From: Daucus carota subsp. sativus
Lineage: Eukaryota; Streptophyta; Magnoliopsida; Apiales; Apiaceae
Length of the DNA stretch: 64,000 nt
NCBI RefSeq assembly: GCF_001625215.2
Contig: NC_030386.2
Coordinates: forward strand, 17,640,545 to 17,704,544
Direction: 5' to 3'
In this document: positions 23,101 to 33,600 of the stretch, piece after piece
Layout of the letters: each line of letters opens with the position of its first letter
How positions within the stretch are numbered: the first letter of the stretch is position 1
The notes under the pieces: model-generated
Databases searched by the model: none
Told to the model about the DNA's origin: nothing
The model's input: the letters and a program-made list of their open reading frames with translations, nothing else
Program-made: the position numbers and the translations under genes

Positions 23101-24097
23101 AACTACTGGGCACACAGAAATACCCAGAGGCCAGCACACATGAATCTTGAGTATAACAGACAGAAAATAAGAGCAAACTCGCAAAATAGCTTCTCTCAGT
23201 ATAATGGAAGATCGTATTCACAGCAATAAAAAAGACAGTCAATCAAAAAAAGAGGTAGACAACAAACGGAAGAGTGATAGACTAAGGCGTCTGTGTGGAG
23301 GGGGGCTTCCTACAGCAAAATTATCTCTCAGTTCTATACGTTTATCCAACAAAATCTGTGGAAAGTGAAAACTGATCATCTAGGTTTCTAACAAGTCCTG
23401 AGAATAGGGCTAATATATAAGTTTAACGCCACCAACTAACTCCAGAAATATTGAACTTGAAAGAGGTCGAGAATCTGTTTATAATAAAGGCTAACATTAA
23501 TAATAAAGTTCTGACAAAGGACTTTGTGATGATGGCCTGGTAAAAGTTTATACCTATATGAACTATGAACATAATGATTGTTGCAATGACCTTCTGTTGT
23601 GTGATAACAAGTGTAACGTGTTCTTTTATGGTATCTACTGCCTACTAGTGTGTTCTATCTTGTACATAGTTAGCTGTCACCTGCCTTCTGCTACCATTTT
23701 TTATTAGAGAGAATCAAACTGGAGTTTGTTATACTATACTGCCAGATATATAACAATATGAGACATATTGTCGGACACGTTATATCTAGTTTTAAATGAA
23801 GTATTGCAATGATTGCACATTTAAATAGAGCAATGCCAAATGCAATATTAGACACCGACTCTTCAAACTTAAGTTTTGATCTTGAATTTTCTGTTTCCCT
23901 ATAGAACTACAAAGCACTAAAATAAATAAAAGCATAAGAAATTCGATTAATATCAGTACTTGGCCAAAATATGGTGGAGAATTCCAACAGAGTGTTCAAC
24001 TTGATCGAATACAATCAAGAAACAGTGAAATTCTATCAGAGATGACGTTCATCAACAAAAATAAAGTAGTAGCATAAAACAACTATCACTCTGGAGA
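20195..24097. other. Long intergenic region
   Basis: It is AT-rich with short open frames that look like chance. The longest (22,399-22,803, plus strand) has no ATG at its reported start and no recognisable motif. The last 1 kb before 24,098 is probably the 3' flank of the ribosomal-L1-domain gene. Nothing else is supported. Confidence 0.4.
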
Positions 24098-25450
24098 CTA
24101 CTTCTTACTGACCTTAACCTTTTTCTCAGAGTTCCTATCTGTTGTCTCCAGGCCACTCTTCTTCTTTGCCTTCTTTCCAGCCGACACTCCCACAGATTTA
24201 ACCGGTATGTAAGCTTTTTCAAGTTCCATATCATCTCCCTTTGTTTTCTTTGCTGCCTTCTCCACATTCTTATCAATAACTGGTCCATTTTTTACATCAC
24301 CCTTCTTTTTCTTGGTCTCAACTTCTTCACTCACCAGATCTTCCTTCTCTGATTCTTTACCCTCATTTACGATTTGAACATCAAATTTTCCTCCTTTGCC
24401 CGTTTTATTACTCTTTTTACCCAACTCATCTACGCCCTCTTCACCACTCACCCGTTCTTTCACTAAAGCCCTATTCTTTCTCTTCTTCCCAACAATTTCA
24501 CTACCATCATTGATCTTCTCACTCTCATTTTTATCCCCATCGACGTCACTTGCATCCATGTACTCAACCTCATGAATCCTCCCTTTCTTCTTTCCCGACT
24601 TCCCGTCTCTCTTTTTAACATCCACGCCACTCTCATCCTCCCCAACACTCTCACCAACCTCCTTACCCCCACCAATCTTCAGCCCTCCATCTGGCACACT
24701 CTGATACAACGGCAACGCCATAGAATCCAATAACCTCAAATGCAATGACCTAACACCCTCCCACCCATTCTCCACAAACCCAACGACCCCCTTAATCCCC
24801 TCCACGACATTCTCCACAACCTCCTCTTCCTCCATCGAAACTCTCCCAACTTTAACCACACTACAAGTCCCCGAACTCACCCTCAACAACCCCGAACAAC
24901 ACCCCCTCTCAATCTGCTCCTTCCAATTACTATGACCCAAATTAACAGCCAAAGGGACCTTCTTTTTCTTAAAAAACACTTTCCCTAGCATCTTAGGCAA
25001 GTAGGTAACAACCCCTTTATCAGCAAAAAACATATCATAAGACTCACACAACTTTCTTTTAGCATCAAGAGACTTATACTCACTCTTCAACTTAGTAAAT
25101 TTCAAAACTTTAGAAACATTAACCCCATCAGATTGTACCTTCTTTTTAGCAGCTTTTTTTGTGAGTTTTGACTTGGGTCTGTCATCAATGATGAGACAAA
25201 TCTGAGAGCCTTGAATCAGAGGATGGGGCAGTGGGATTTTATGTGGGTTTGTTCCAGTACTTTTTTGTGGGATGTTCTTGAGAGTTAGTACCAAGTAAAA
25301 GTACTGTTCTTGAGCTAAAAGCTGGGGTTTTTGTGAGCTTTTTTGGGCTTGTTTCCATTGTAGAAGAGATGTAACAGCCTCTGAGATTGTTTCAGGAGTG
25401 ACCCTTGTTGAGGTTTTGGGTTGCAAGAGAGTCTTGGTTGGTGTAGACAT
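24098..25450 (-). CDS. Ribosomal L1 domain-containing protein (RSL1D1/Utp30-like)
   Basis: An intact single-exon frame of 450 residues. The N-terminal half (about residues 20-250) has the ribosomal L1p fold pattern of the RSL1D1/Cic1/Utp30 family, with blocks such as QEQYFYLVLTLKNIPQKST, KSEYKSLDAKRKLCESYDMF and FFADKGVVTYLPKMLGKVFF. The C-terminal 180 residues are a highly charged Lys/Glu/Ser tail ending SEKKVKVSKK, typical of nucleolar assembly factors. The family binds pre-rRNA or pre-ribosomes in the nucleolus. The ATG at 25,450 is the first in frame and is followed at once by conserved-looking sequence. Telo-box words lie just upstream, in keeping with co-regulation of plant ribosome biogenesis genes. 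The exact orthologue is not assigned. Confidence 0.85.
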   Translation of the reverse strand: MSTPTKTLLQPKTSTRVTPETISEAVTSLLQWKQAQKSSQKPQLLAQEQYFYLVLTLKNIPQKSTGTNPHKIPLPHPLIQGSQICLIIDDRPKSKLTKKAAKKKVQSDGVNVSKVLKFTKLKSEYKSLDAKRKLCESYDMFFADKGVVTYLPKMLGKVFFKKKKVPLAVNLGHSNWKEQIERGCCSGLLRVSSGTCSVVKVGRVSMEEEEVVENVVEGIKGVVGFVENGWEGVRSLHLRLLDSMALPLYQSVPDGGLKIGGGKEVGESVGEDESGVDVKKRDGKSGKKKGRIHEVEYMDASDVDGDKNESEKINDGSEIVGKKRKNRALVKERVSGEEGVDELGKKSNKTGKGGKFDVQIVNEGKESEKEDLVSEEVETKKKKGDVKNGPVIDKNVEKAAKKTKGDDMELEKAYIPVKSVGVSAGKKAKKKSGLETTDRNSEKKVKVSKK

Positions 25451-25460
25451 AGTCGGCTTT

Positions 25461-25486
25461 GAGGGTTTTACAGATCATAGGGTTTT
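25461..25486 (-). promoter_or_regulatory. Telo-box-like elements upstream of the L1-domain gene
   Basis: Read on the minus strand, AAAACCCTA ends at 25,479 and a second AAAACCCTC ends at 25,461, both within 40 bases of the start codon. AAACCCTA is the telo-box core common in promoters or leaders of plant ribosomal and translation genes. Confidence 0.55.
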
Positions 25487-25986
25487 ATAAATGGGTCATT
25501 TATCAAGGTGAGAGAATCAAATCTCGGAACGTGAGTACTTATCTATATATTTTTATTTAGAAATTATTCAGAAATATTTCCATAAATAAATATCGGTCAA
25601 ATCAGTAGAATTTTTGGAATCCTCGATAAATGAATAATTTTTTTTAACAAGAACTCATTTTTTTATAAATAAAATTTATTGTCGTACATGTGTCCGGGGA
25701 TAACAGAGGATAAATTTACGTGTGCCTATCCAAATCTGCTCAGCAAGAACTCACTTTAGTTGCATATCACAAGAGATTTAAACAACCACTTGAGTCAAGT
25801 ATATGGAAATTGGGAAGTACAGTCCATGAAACTTAAATATCCACATGCTATGCGAATGCTGGGGAGCTTACAGCTTCATATCCTATTTCACTCTCATGTC
25901 TGTACTATACCATGCAACAAAAATACTACTCTAATTTATTATTTATGACTAGGCAATTAGTGTACTTACAAAAAGAAAAAGAAAAT

Positions 25987-28804
25987 TCATCTTTCAGTGT
26001 TCTGCTTTAGTTTTGACAGTGCAGTGCCATTTATTTGTCGAATTCTTTCTCTTGAAAGTTTTAACACATTTCCTATCTCCTCGAACGAACGAGGGGCTTT
26101 CCCATCGAGTCCATAGTATAGTCTCACAATGATTGATTCTCTATCAGAAAGCTGATTCAATATCTTCTCTAGTTCTTGTTTTTTATGCTGTTTTATCAGC
26201 ATTGATTCCGGTGTGAGTTCTTCTGGACCTGGCATAATGTCCTGTAAAATGTAGTTAACCACAGAGTGTTAATTTTTATGAACAGGGACCAAGAAACTCG
26301 AAAATAAGACTACCAGTGGTAGTTCAGAAGGCAAACCTGTAAACTCATGCAGCCTTGGCTGGTCATTGCTTGATCAAGGGAAACTGGTTCTTTGCTGCTT
26401 CGATAAATAAGTCTTACAGTTTTGACAGTTGTGCCAACAGACTTCGCAATTTCTTCAAAAGAGGGTGGTCTTCGTAGTCTTACTGCTAGGCTATTGTTGG
26501 CCTCTGCAATTTTTGGGATTACTTCACATACGCTTCCCTGCACATGATAAGCTAACCATGCATTCAAATTATAGGTTTACTTTCCAGCAGACAGTTTACA
26601 TATCAATCTTCAAGAAGATCGTGTTTCTGAAGTATGTGATGACACTGTAAATATTGCACTATAAAATAATCTCACAGAGGCATGTCAACTGGTTTGATTA
26701 AAGTAAATTAAGTCCATAGGGGAATGAGGATATATTTCTTAATGTCGTCAAGAGGATAAATCTGACATGGATCAAAACCACATAATTATCTCGTCTTTTT
26801 AATGTGTGTAACCAGAATATGCACAGGGCAACAGAATTAAGGGACTAGGATTTCATACAAACATATCTTAGAGAGGGCGTATGGATATTAGGTCCTAAGT
26901 TACATGAGACTCGTGATTAGAAGTTATAATCCAATCAAGCAAATTGATTAAGTGGCTGGTATGCATAGATGTCGGTAAACTGATACAGATAATAGCAGTA
27001 GCTAGACAATATTATATCCTTTAAGTAGAATATTAGCATTGTAAGATCGGATAAAAATATTTCTAGCAGAGCAAGGTCTTACCGGTAACCGGATAGTCCT
27101 CGACTTGCTTGCTACAGCTTTTGAGATAGCTTGTCTAATCCACCAGTACACATAAGTTGAGAGCTTAAACCCCTTCTCGGGATTAAACTTCTTCACCCCG
27201 CGCAGAAGTCCAATGCTTCCTTCCTAGCATTGTTGAAAAGGGCTATGCATCAGAATTTATTCAAAATGCTGGACGAGACTACAGATGAGAGTAAAGTAGA
27301 ATGGAACCTGTACTAGGTCTTGCATATTTAGTCCTCTGCCTTGATAACTAGAAGCAATGGAGACTACCAGTCTTTTGTAGCTTTCTGTGATCCTCTGACG
27401 TGATTCTCTTCCTCCACACAATATCTTATCTAGTCTACTTTTCGGCACTCCTACTACATCAGCCAACTGACTCAAGGTGGGATCATGCTTAGTTGTTTCT
27501 AGAATCTTTCTCCTAGCTGCTTCTAGCTTTGCCTCTTCCTGTTTATTTTGCAGGAGAATTTTATGTTATCTTAACATACAAGTAAATAATGCAGACACCT
27601 AAAGAACCTTCCTAAATCCACTGAATAGATAAATTGCCTATGTTCGTTTTCACAATGATCAGTGATCAAATAATTGCCTTTTGGGCTTAGCTTGCAAGTC
27701 GGCAACATTTAGGTAATCATACGCAAAAAAAAGGAAAAACTTGGCATATACAGCCGCTTGTTTCCATGAAGTCAGACTGAGCACCCAGAGGAATGGGGTC
27801 TGAATACTCGGACACTAGCAACACTTTCAACACATATACCCTGTGACTATTGCTATGCACAAAATTAATCTGATTTCTGTGGACTCCTCAGAACATAGCT
27901 ACTACCACTTTTATCACAGTGAACCAGGGAAAACGACCAAAATTGCAGGCGAGGATCCTAAAAAGCACATCTGAATTTTTTGTGTTGTTTCAGGCTTTTA
28001 GCACCCGCAAGTCAGTGCTTAAAGGTGAAACTTTAGTCTGCGCTAAAATGGTGCCAATTTGAAAAGGATCTAATTTGGGCATTTAACCATACAAACTAGC
28101 ACTGCGAAACTGGCACATTTTAAACTCTAAATAATTTTCCTGAACAGGATTATATAAAATTTGCAAGCAAAGGTCGATAAATGGAAGTTCACAGTGAAAC
28201 AAAGTTAAAGGTCAAATTTTGCATTTCATTATCAACAATGGTGACCATTTTCAATCAATATAACTATCCAAATTTTAATTTACATTGTTTAACTTATGTT
28301 ACTAACAAATGCAATGCAATCACAAACACACACAGAGGGGAAAGGGGGGGAGAGAGGGGGGGGGGAGGGGGAGAGATCATAATCATATGCACAAAATAAA
28401 AGCTAATGAACCTTGATCAACAAAATATAATCTGCCTCTTCTTCAGAACTCAAATGCTGCCCAGCCTTTCTTCTACTCCTACTAAACACCTGCTTAACAT
28501 CTCCATACTCATCCTTCTCACCCTCAAAACCCCTCCTTTTCCTCCTCTTCTTTCTTCTCACTCCTACCCCATCTCTCCAATCTCTCTCCAGCTCAACCTC
28601 ACACAAATTCTTTTCCAGCAACTCAATATCAGGACTAGAAAATGGCATGGTTTCAGCCAGTAAAACAACATCGTTATCAGAAGATATATTAAAACATATC
28701 TTTGAAGATGTAGAATGGTTTGGTTTTACAGGAGACTTGGAGTGTAAAGATGAAACATATATGGTGTGAGAATGGCTTGCAGATGAACACATGTTTATGG
28801 CCAT
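25987..28804 (-). CDS. Plastid RNA polymerase sigma factor (SIG4/SigD-sized)
   Basis: A sigma-70 family factor expected to direct the plastid-encoded RNA polymerase to promoters. Five exons (28804-28412, 27538-27308, 27223-27083, 26537-26337, 26241-25987) give about 406 residues, all joined in phase 0. Exon 1 starts with a Ser-rich, weakly charged stretch ([20 protein letters not shown]) that looks like a chloroplast transit peptide, then an Arg/Lys cluster. Residues 190-250 carry region 2 ([37 protein letters not shown]). Exon 4 is region 3. Exon 5 is region 4 with [17 protein letters not shown] and the helix-turn-helix [17 protein letters not shown]. After RQI most homologues have Glu, and here it is Asn. 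The first donor (AAG|GTTCAT) is weak. Assignment to SIG4 rests mainly on length; another SIG class is possible. Confidence 0.82.
28333..28375. repeat. G-rich simple repeat in sigma-factor intron 1
   Basis: A purine-only run of G tracts broken by A or AGA lies close to the first splice donor. On the coding strand it is a C/T tract. G tracts of 4-11 bases could form a quadruplex on the plus strand; this is inference only. Confidence 0.6.
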
Positions 28805-29359
28805 TAAAGCTAGGCTTCTGGATATTAAAGCTCCTCTCTCTTGGACTCATTTTTATAGCACCCAATTTCTTGCAAGATATTTTATTTTTGGCCACCATAA
28901 TATCAACATTTTTTTAAATATATTTATGAATTGCGTTATTGATGTTTAATTCTTGACAATTTTTTAAAGATTTAATATTAGATTATTATTTTTTAAGTTT
29001 TTATAAATTTAATATTTCTGTTCTAGAAAAATAATAATTTTTTTAAAGGAAGGAAAATAATAATTTTACTTATAACATTCATATTGCTTATCAAATTAAA
29101 AAAATTCGAACTTGAATTATTTATAAAAAAAGGCGATATTCTGTAAAATATAAAATTCATAACAAAAACATTTCCTTAGAAAAAATTAAAGACACTGTTA
29201 ATATATATTTTTAATTTAAAATACATATTTTATTTGGGATATGTGATTTAAAAATAAAATTTATATTAAATCAACTCAAAATTTTATTTTTTCATTTATT
29301 TCAAAATTAATCAAAACACTTGCAAATAATAATGAGGTTGCAAGATCTTTAAAAAATAT
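28805..29359. other. Upstream region of the sigma-factor gene
   Basis: Very AT-rich, with no gene seen. It should contain the minus-strand promoter of the sigma factor. I could not fix a TATA box or start site. Confidence 0.4.
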
Positions 29360-29639
29360 GGATTTTGGTCCCTGACAACTAATTGTCAGGAAGATTTTAT
29401 CTCTATTACCATAAGATCTGTATTTTTAAAGTGTGAATTGTAATTTATTTTTTTAAGTATCCGTTATAATTTCTCGCGGATAGGAACATTTCCTATATGT
29501 GGAAACCTATCCGCGGAAAATTATAGCGGATATTTAAAAAAATAAAGTTTTAATCTGAACCTTGAAATATAGAGCTGAGACCTTTGGAAACGTGTGTTAA
29601 ATAACTTGTCCCGGACAGTTGTAACAGTAACCAGGACCC
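29360..29639. mobile_element. Foldback MITE with 9-bp duplication
   Basis: A 280-bp palindromic element. A strong central hairpin has arms containing ATCCGTTATAATTTCTCGCGG and CCGCGGAAAATTATAGCGGAT (about 29,457-29,535). The outer ends GGTCCCTGACAAC and GTTGTAACAGTAACCAGGACC are opposed. AAAAAATAT flanks it at 29,351-29,359 and 29,640-29,648. A 9-bp duplication suggests a Mutator-type origin, but the duplicated word is low-complexity. Confidence 0.55.
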
Positions 29640-29697
29640 AAAAAATATACGCAAAAATTAGATAAAATATCAATATTAACTCATTCTTTTTGCTAAA

Positions 29698-30572
29698 CTA
29701 GCTTTTTAACCCGTGCAAAGCACGGGGTGTTTTAAATTAATTTTTTAATATATTTCATATCTTTTTGTTTATCTTTTCTAAATTAAGATTATTTGTGTTA
29801 TAAATGTAATATTTGTTTGTATTTGAAATCATATCATGTGTATGTTAGGATGCCCTGCTTCCGGCTTCCTTTTATAAGCAAGTCAGTTTCTACTTTCCTT
29901 AACCCGTTTGTATAAAAAGTCAGAAGAACATATAAGAAGCCGAAAATTCCATTTTTTTTTATCAAAACTTTTACTTTCTTTCAAACACTTTAATAAACTT
30001 ATAAGTCTAGACCTACTTCTCACTAATAGTCCACTTTTTTTATTTTATTATATATTATATTTATAATCATTCAAAACTTATGGTAAAATCGGCCGAATTA
30101 ACGGATTAATCGATAATCGGACGGATTTTGATCTGATTTGGTAAAATCCAATTAAATCGATGCCTAATTGGTAAGACATTTGATTAATAGCTCGAAAATC
30201 AGCCAGAATATAAAAATTTACAAAAATTATGGAGGAAAATTGTAGTTTGAAAAATGATTATATATTATTTTAATATTAAACTAATTTCAAATAATGATCA
30301 TGTTAATTATTCTCATTAATCGCCGCTTTTTACACCAGTAGATATTTATTTTTTATTAAATCATAATTATAAATACTATATACTTATATGTATTGAAATT
30401 TTAATTATAAAGTAATTAATATATATTAATGAAGAGACATTAATGTCTAATTATGTTAGTATAAAAAGTCAGAATTAGCCTCACTAGTTATGAATATACA
30501 TGTATAGTGCCAAGGTAGTTTAGTCTCAATGAATTAAATTACTCACCCTTGCTCTATTAGATATATAATAGA
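29698..30572 (-). mobile_element. Non-autonomous Helitron 2 (inverted)
   Basis: An 875-bp element on the minus strand. Its 5' end (at 30,572) reads TCTATTATATATCTAATAG, identical to Helitron 1. Its 3' end (at 29,698) has the CCCGTGCTTTGCACGGG hairpin, TTAAAAAG and CTAG, flanked by A/T. It therefore belongs to the same family as Helitron 1. It contains MITE-like sequence at about 29,860-30,030 and no helicase. Its 5' end lies 94 bp before the F-box gene start codon. Confidence 0.85.
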
Positions 30573-30665
30573 TGTATATTTAAAGCGTATGTCGTAGAAT
30601 TTAATAAAAATAATAATATCATTAGAAGCATAAGCGACAACTTTACCTTGTTTTGGGCTTTGGGT

Positions 30666-33600
30666 ATGAAGGGGTTGGAAGCTTCAAGCTCCGGCGTCCG
30701 GCCGCCGGCGAAAAAGAGAATCTTGGAATCTCCGGCGAGTGCAGAAGCCTTAACTCATGATATCCTTTTAATCATCTTCTCTTTTCTTGACTTTCTTGAT
30801 CTTCTTCACTGCTCTGCTGTCTGCAAATCTTGGTAATAATTTCTCCTTTTCAACAAGGTTTTATATTTGGGTGTTTATTTTTATTGGTTTTCTTTGTTGG
30901 TATTTATAAACATCCTGCCTTTGATTGTGTGTGTGTGTGTTTGTAGGAACTGGGTGATTAGTACATCAAAATTGTATCAAAGTTTGTACTACAAGAAGAA
31001 GTGTCAATCTAGAGGGGTTTTAGAGGAATCTGGAAACCTGGAGAAATTGTCGAAAATGTTTTTAAAGGAGCTTGCTTTGGATAGTCACAGAGCATCTTTG
31101 GAGGAAGGGTCTGTTGATGTATATCAGTGGAAAGGTCATTCGACTAGGTAATCTTTTTATTTATGCGCACACGAACACGCATTGGTACTGGCTTGTATAG
31201 ATAGTAGTAAGTTGGTGTTGAATGTTTATGACTCATTTAGTGGCTTAGAGGAGAGATATCTAGTTGGATCGGAACGTTCCTTCCCCTAATTATTCTGAAT
31301 TATGCACATCTTCGTTTGTTGATCTTGTAGCCCTAGCCTTTAGTGGCATTGTGGTTCTTAGTGGGATGGATAAGGTGGTTGACTCCTGCGAGTGAGATGG
31401 AGTCTTAAATTTTTAATATTTATTTAGTGACTTTTACTAACACTTTGCCATTTTATGATTGCACAAGTAAAAGAATGATATAACTTAAATTCTTAAAGAG
31501 ACAATAACTTTAATTTTTAAAAGAATGATATAACTTCAATTATAAAGATTATGAATATAAGTTGTTGCAATGTGGATATTAAATAGTATGAGTTTATTCA
31601 TGCTGTTATTGCTCATTTTAAGTTTACAACTTCTGTTGATTATACGGTTCCTAGAAACTTTCTCACAAGGCACATGACTTGAAATTTGGTTTTTATTTTA
31701 ACTTCTTTAATCTGGAATGGAACTCAATAAGCAAGAACAAAGAAAATTTGAAATAACATTTTTCTGGAAGTTGGAGCATTGGGGAAAACTGGACTGTGTT
31801 TTGTACTTATGATTCTGGAATTCGGTTCATCTGTGTTCTTAGCTAGTCTTATTTTTGCAGTCAATCCGTATGCCTAGAGATAAAATATCCGGTAGTATCT
31901 CTTGAGATGTTCGCTACATTCTTGGAAGAATATATGTGATGCTTTGTTAAATAGAGCGTCAAACATTCTAACATATCATTATGTTTACGTTCTTGTGTTC
32001 TTGATCACAAAGTATGTGCTTATATGGCTTGGTCTTTGTATGTTCTCTTCAACAGTTTTAACGGAATTGTATCTATCTGTGGATAGTTCTAATATCCATG
32101 CTCTCATTTAGGGTAAATCAGTGTCGGATGAAGATGGGATTGGTCCTAACTGGTGGAGATGATAAGGTAAGGTTGCTTTAAGTAACATTGTACTCCCTCC
32201 TTCCCACAAAAATAGTTGACATAAGTTCCACACACATGCTCATCAAAACTTCTTTTTTTTTTTTTACCTTATATATTGGACTGCATATACTTAAATTTAT
32301 TGCCTCATCAAGTGAAAGCATGAAAGCATGTGCACTTACGTTTGTGTCCAATTATATATCCCTTGCTTCTGATGTATGATATGTTGCTTCTTTCTATTGA
32401 CAATTGGAGATCCAATTATGTTAGGTGATGCGTTTATGGTCGGTAAATAGTTACAAATGTTTGGAGGAATACTCTGTTCCAGATAGAGCCCGTGTAATTG
32501 ATTTTGACTTTGATGAAAGCAAGGTAAATGCATACTTTCTCTGTATTATTTTTAAAGACGTTTTATTTGTTATTTCCATCAACTTAACCCCGATTTAGGT
32601 TTATATATTGCCCTCATCCTTTGCTTGAGCATGATTAGGCCTGGTGGTTGTCTGTGTATGTGTTTCGTTTTCCCCCGAAATTACTTGTGGGATCACATTT
32701 AATTCTGAAATCATCAAGCTAATTGATTATGTTCATCACTTTCTATTGGACAGTTGTCCCATTAGTAAGATCTTGATATTAGAATATCACTTAGTGGTTA
32801 CTTAACTACTCTTGTAAAAAAATACTGTAACTTAAACTGTGTCCTCTTTACAGATTGTCAGTTTGGTAGGGACTAGTGTGGGCATATGGAGGCGGCATGG
32901 GAAAAAAAGTATATTCTTATCTCGTAAAGGAGAGATTCCTAAAGCTTCTTGTATGTGGTATGTTATGATCTCACGATAAAAACTACCTGATGCAATATTG
33001 CTGATATTATCATAATCAATATGCCAGTATCCAAAGATTTTGCTACAATCATGAGTATTTTTAATAAATAAAAATACTGTTAGCACCACCATTTATTAAG
33101 TAAAGACTTCAACATTTGCTTCTTTACTTTGATATTGCAATTTAATAAGTTCCATCTGTCTCCCTTTGGGCATACTGTTCTACATACGCCATTACTTTCT
33201 GAAATTAATAAATATATATAGGGCTTATAAAAGATTTTTGCTAGCCTATGTTTATTTCTGTGTATGGAACTTATCAATAATCTGATGTAATCTATCTGTA
33301 GAAAGCTGAAACTTTCTTAATTATACAAAAGTTACCAAAATAGCATGTTTTTCCTTAGAATTATAATTTCTCCTACCTACCAAATTCCTGTAGCCAGCAA
33401 TTTGCTTTTGCATCGAACAAATCTTTAATTTTACTTTGGTTGCAGTTATGTTGATCCGGAGGCTGTGGTAGGATGTGAAGACGGGAGAGCACGGTTTTTG
33501 GATATGTACAGTAGAAAATGGTCTAAAATTGTCAAGTATGTGAATACTAAAAGTTTTTTTATATTTAAACTTGCATTTTAATATCCTTTCCTTGAACATA

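Noticed and set aside
30648-30665. Upstream TTG start of the F-box gene
   Set aside because: It is not an ATG. The ATG at 30,666 is 18 bases downstream, and the F-box begins well after either.
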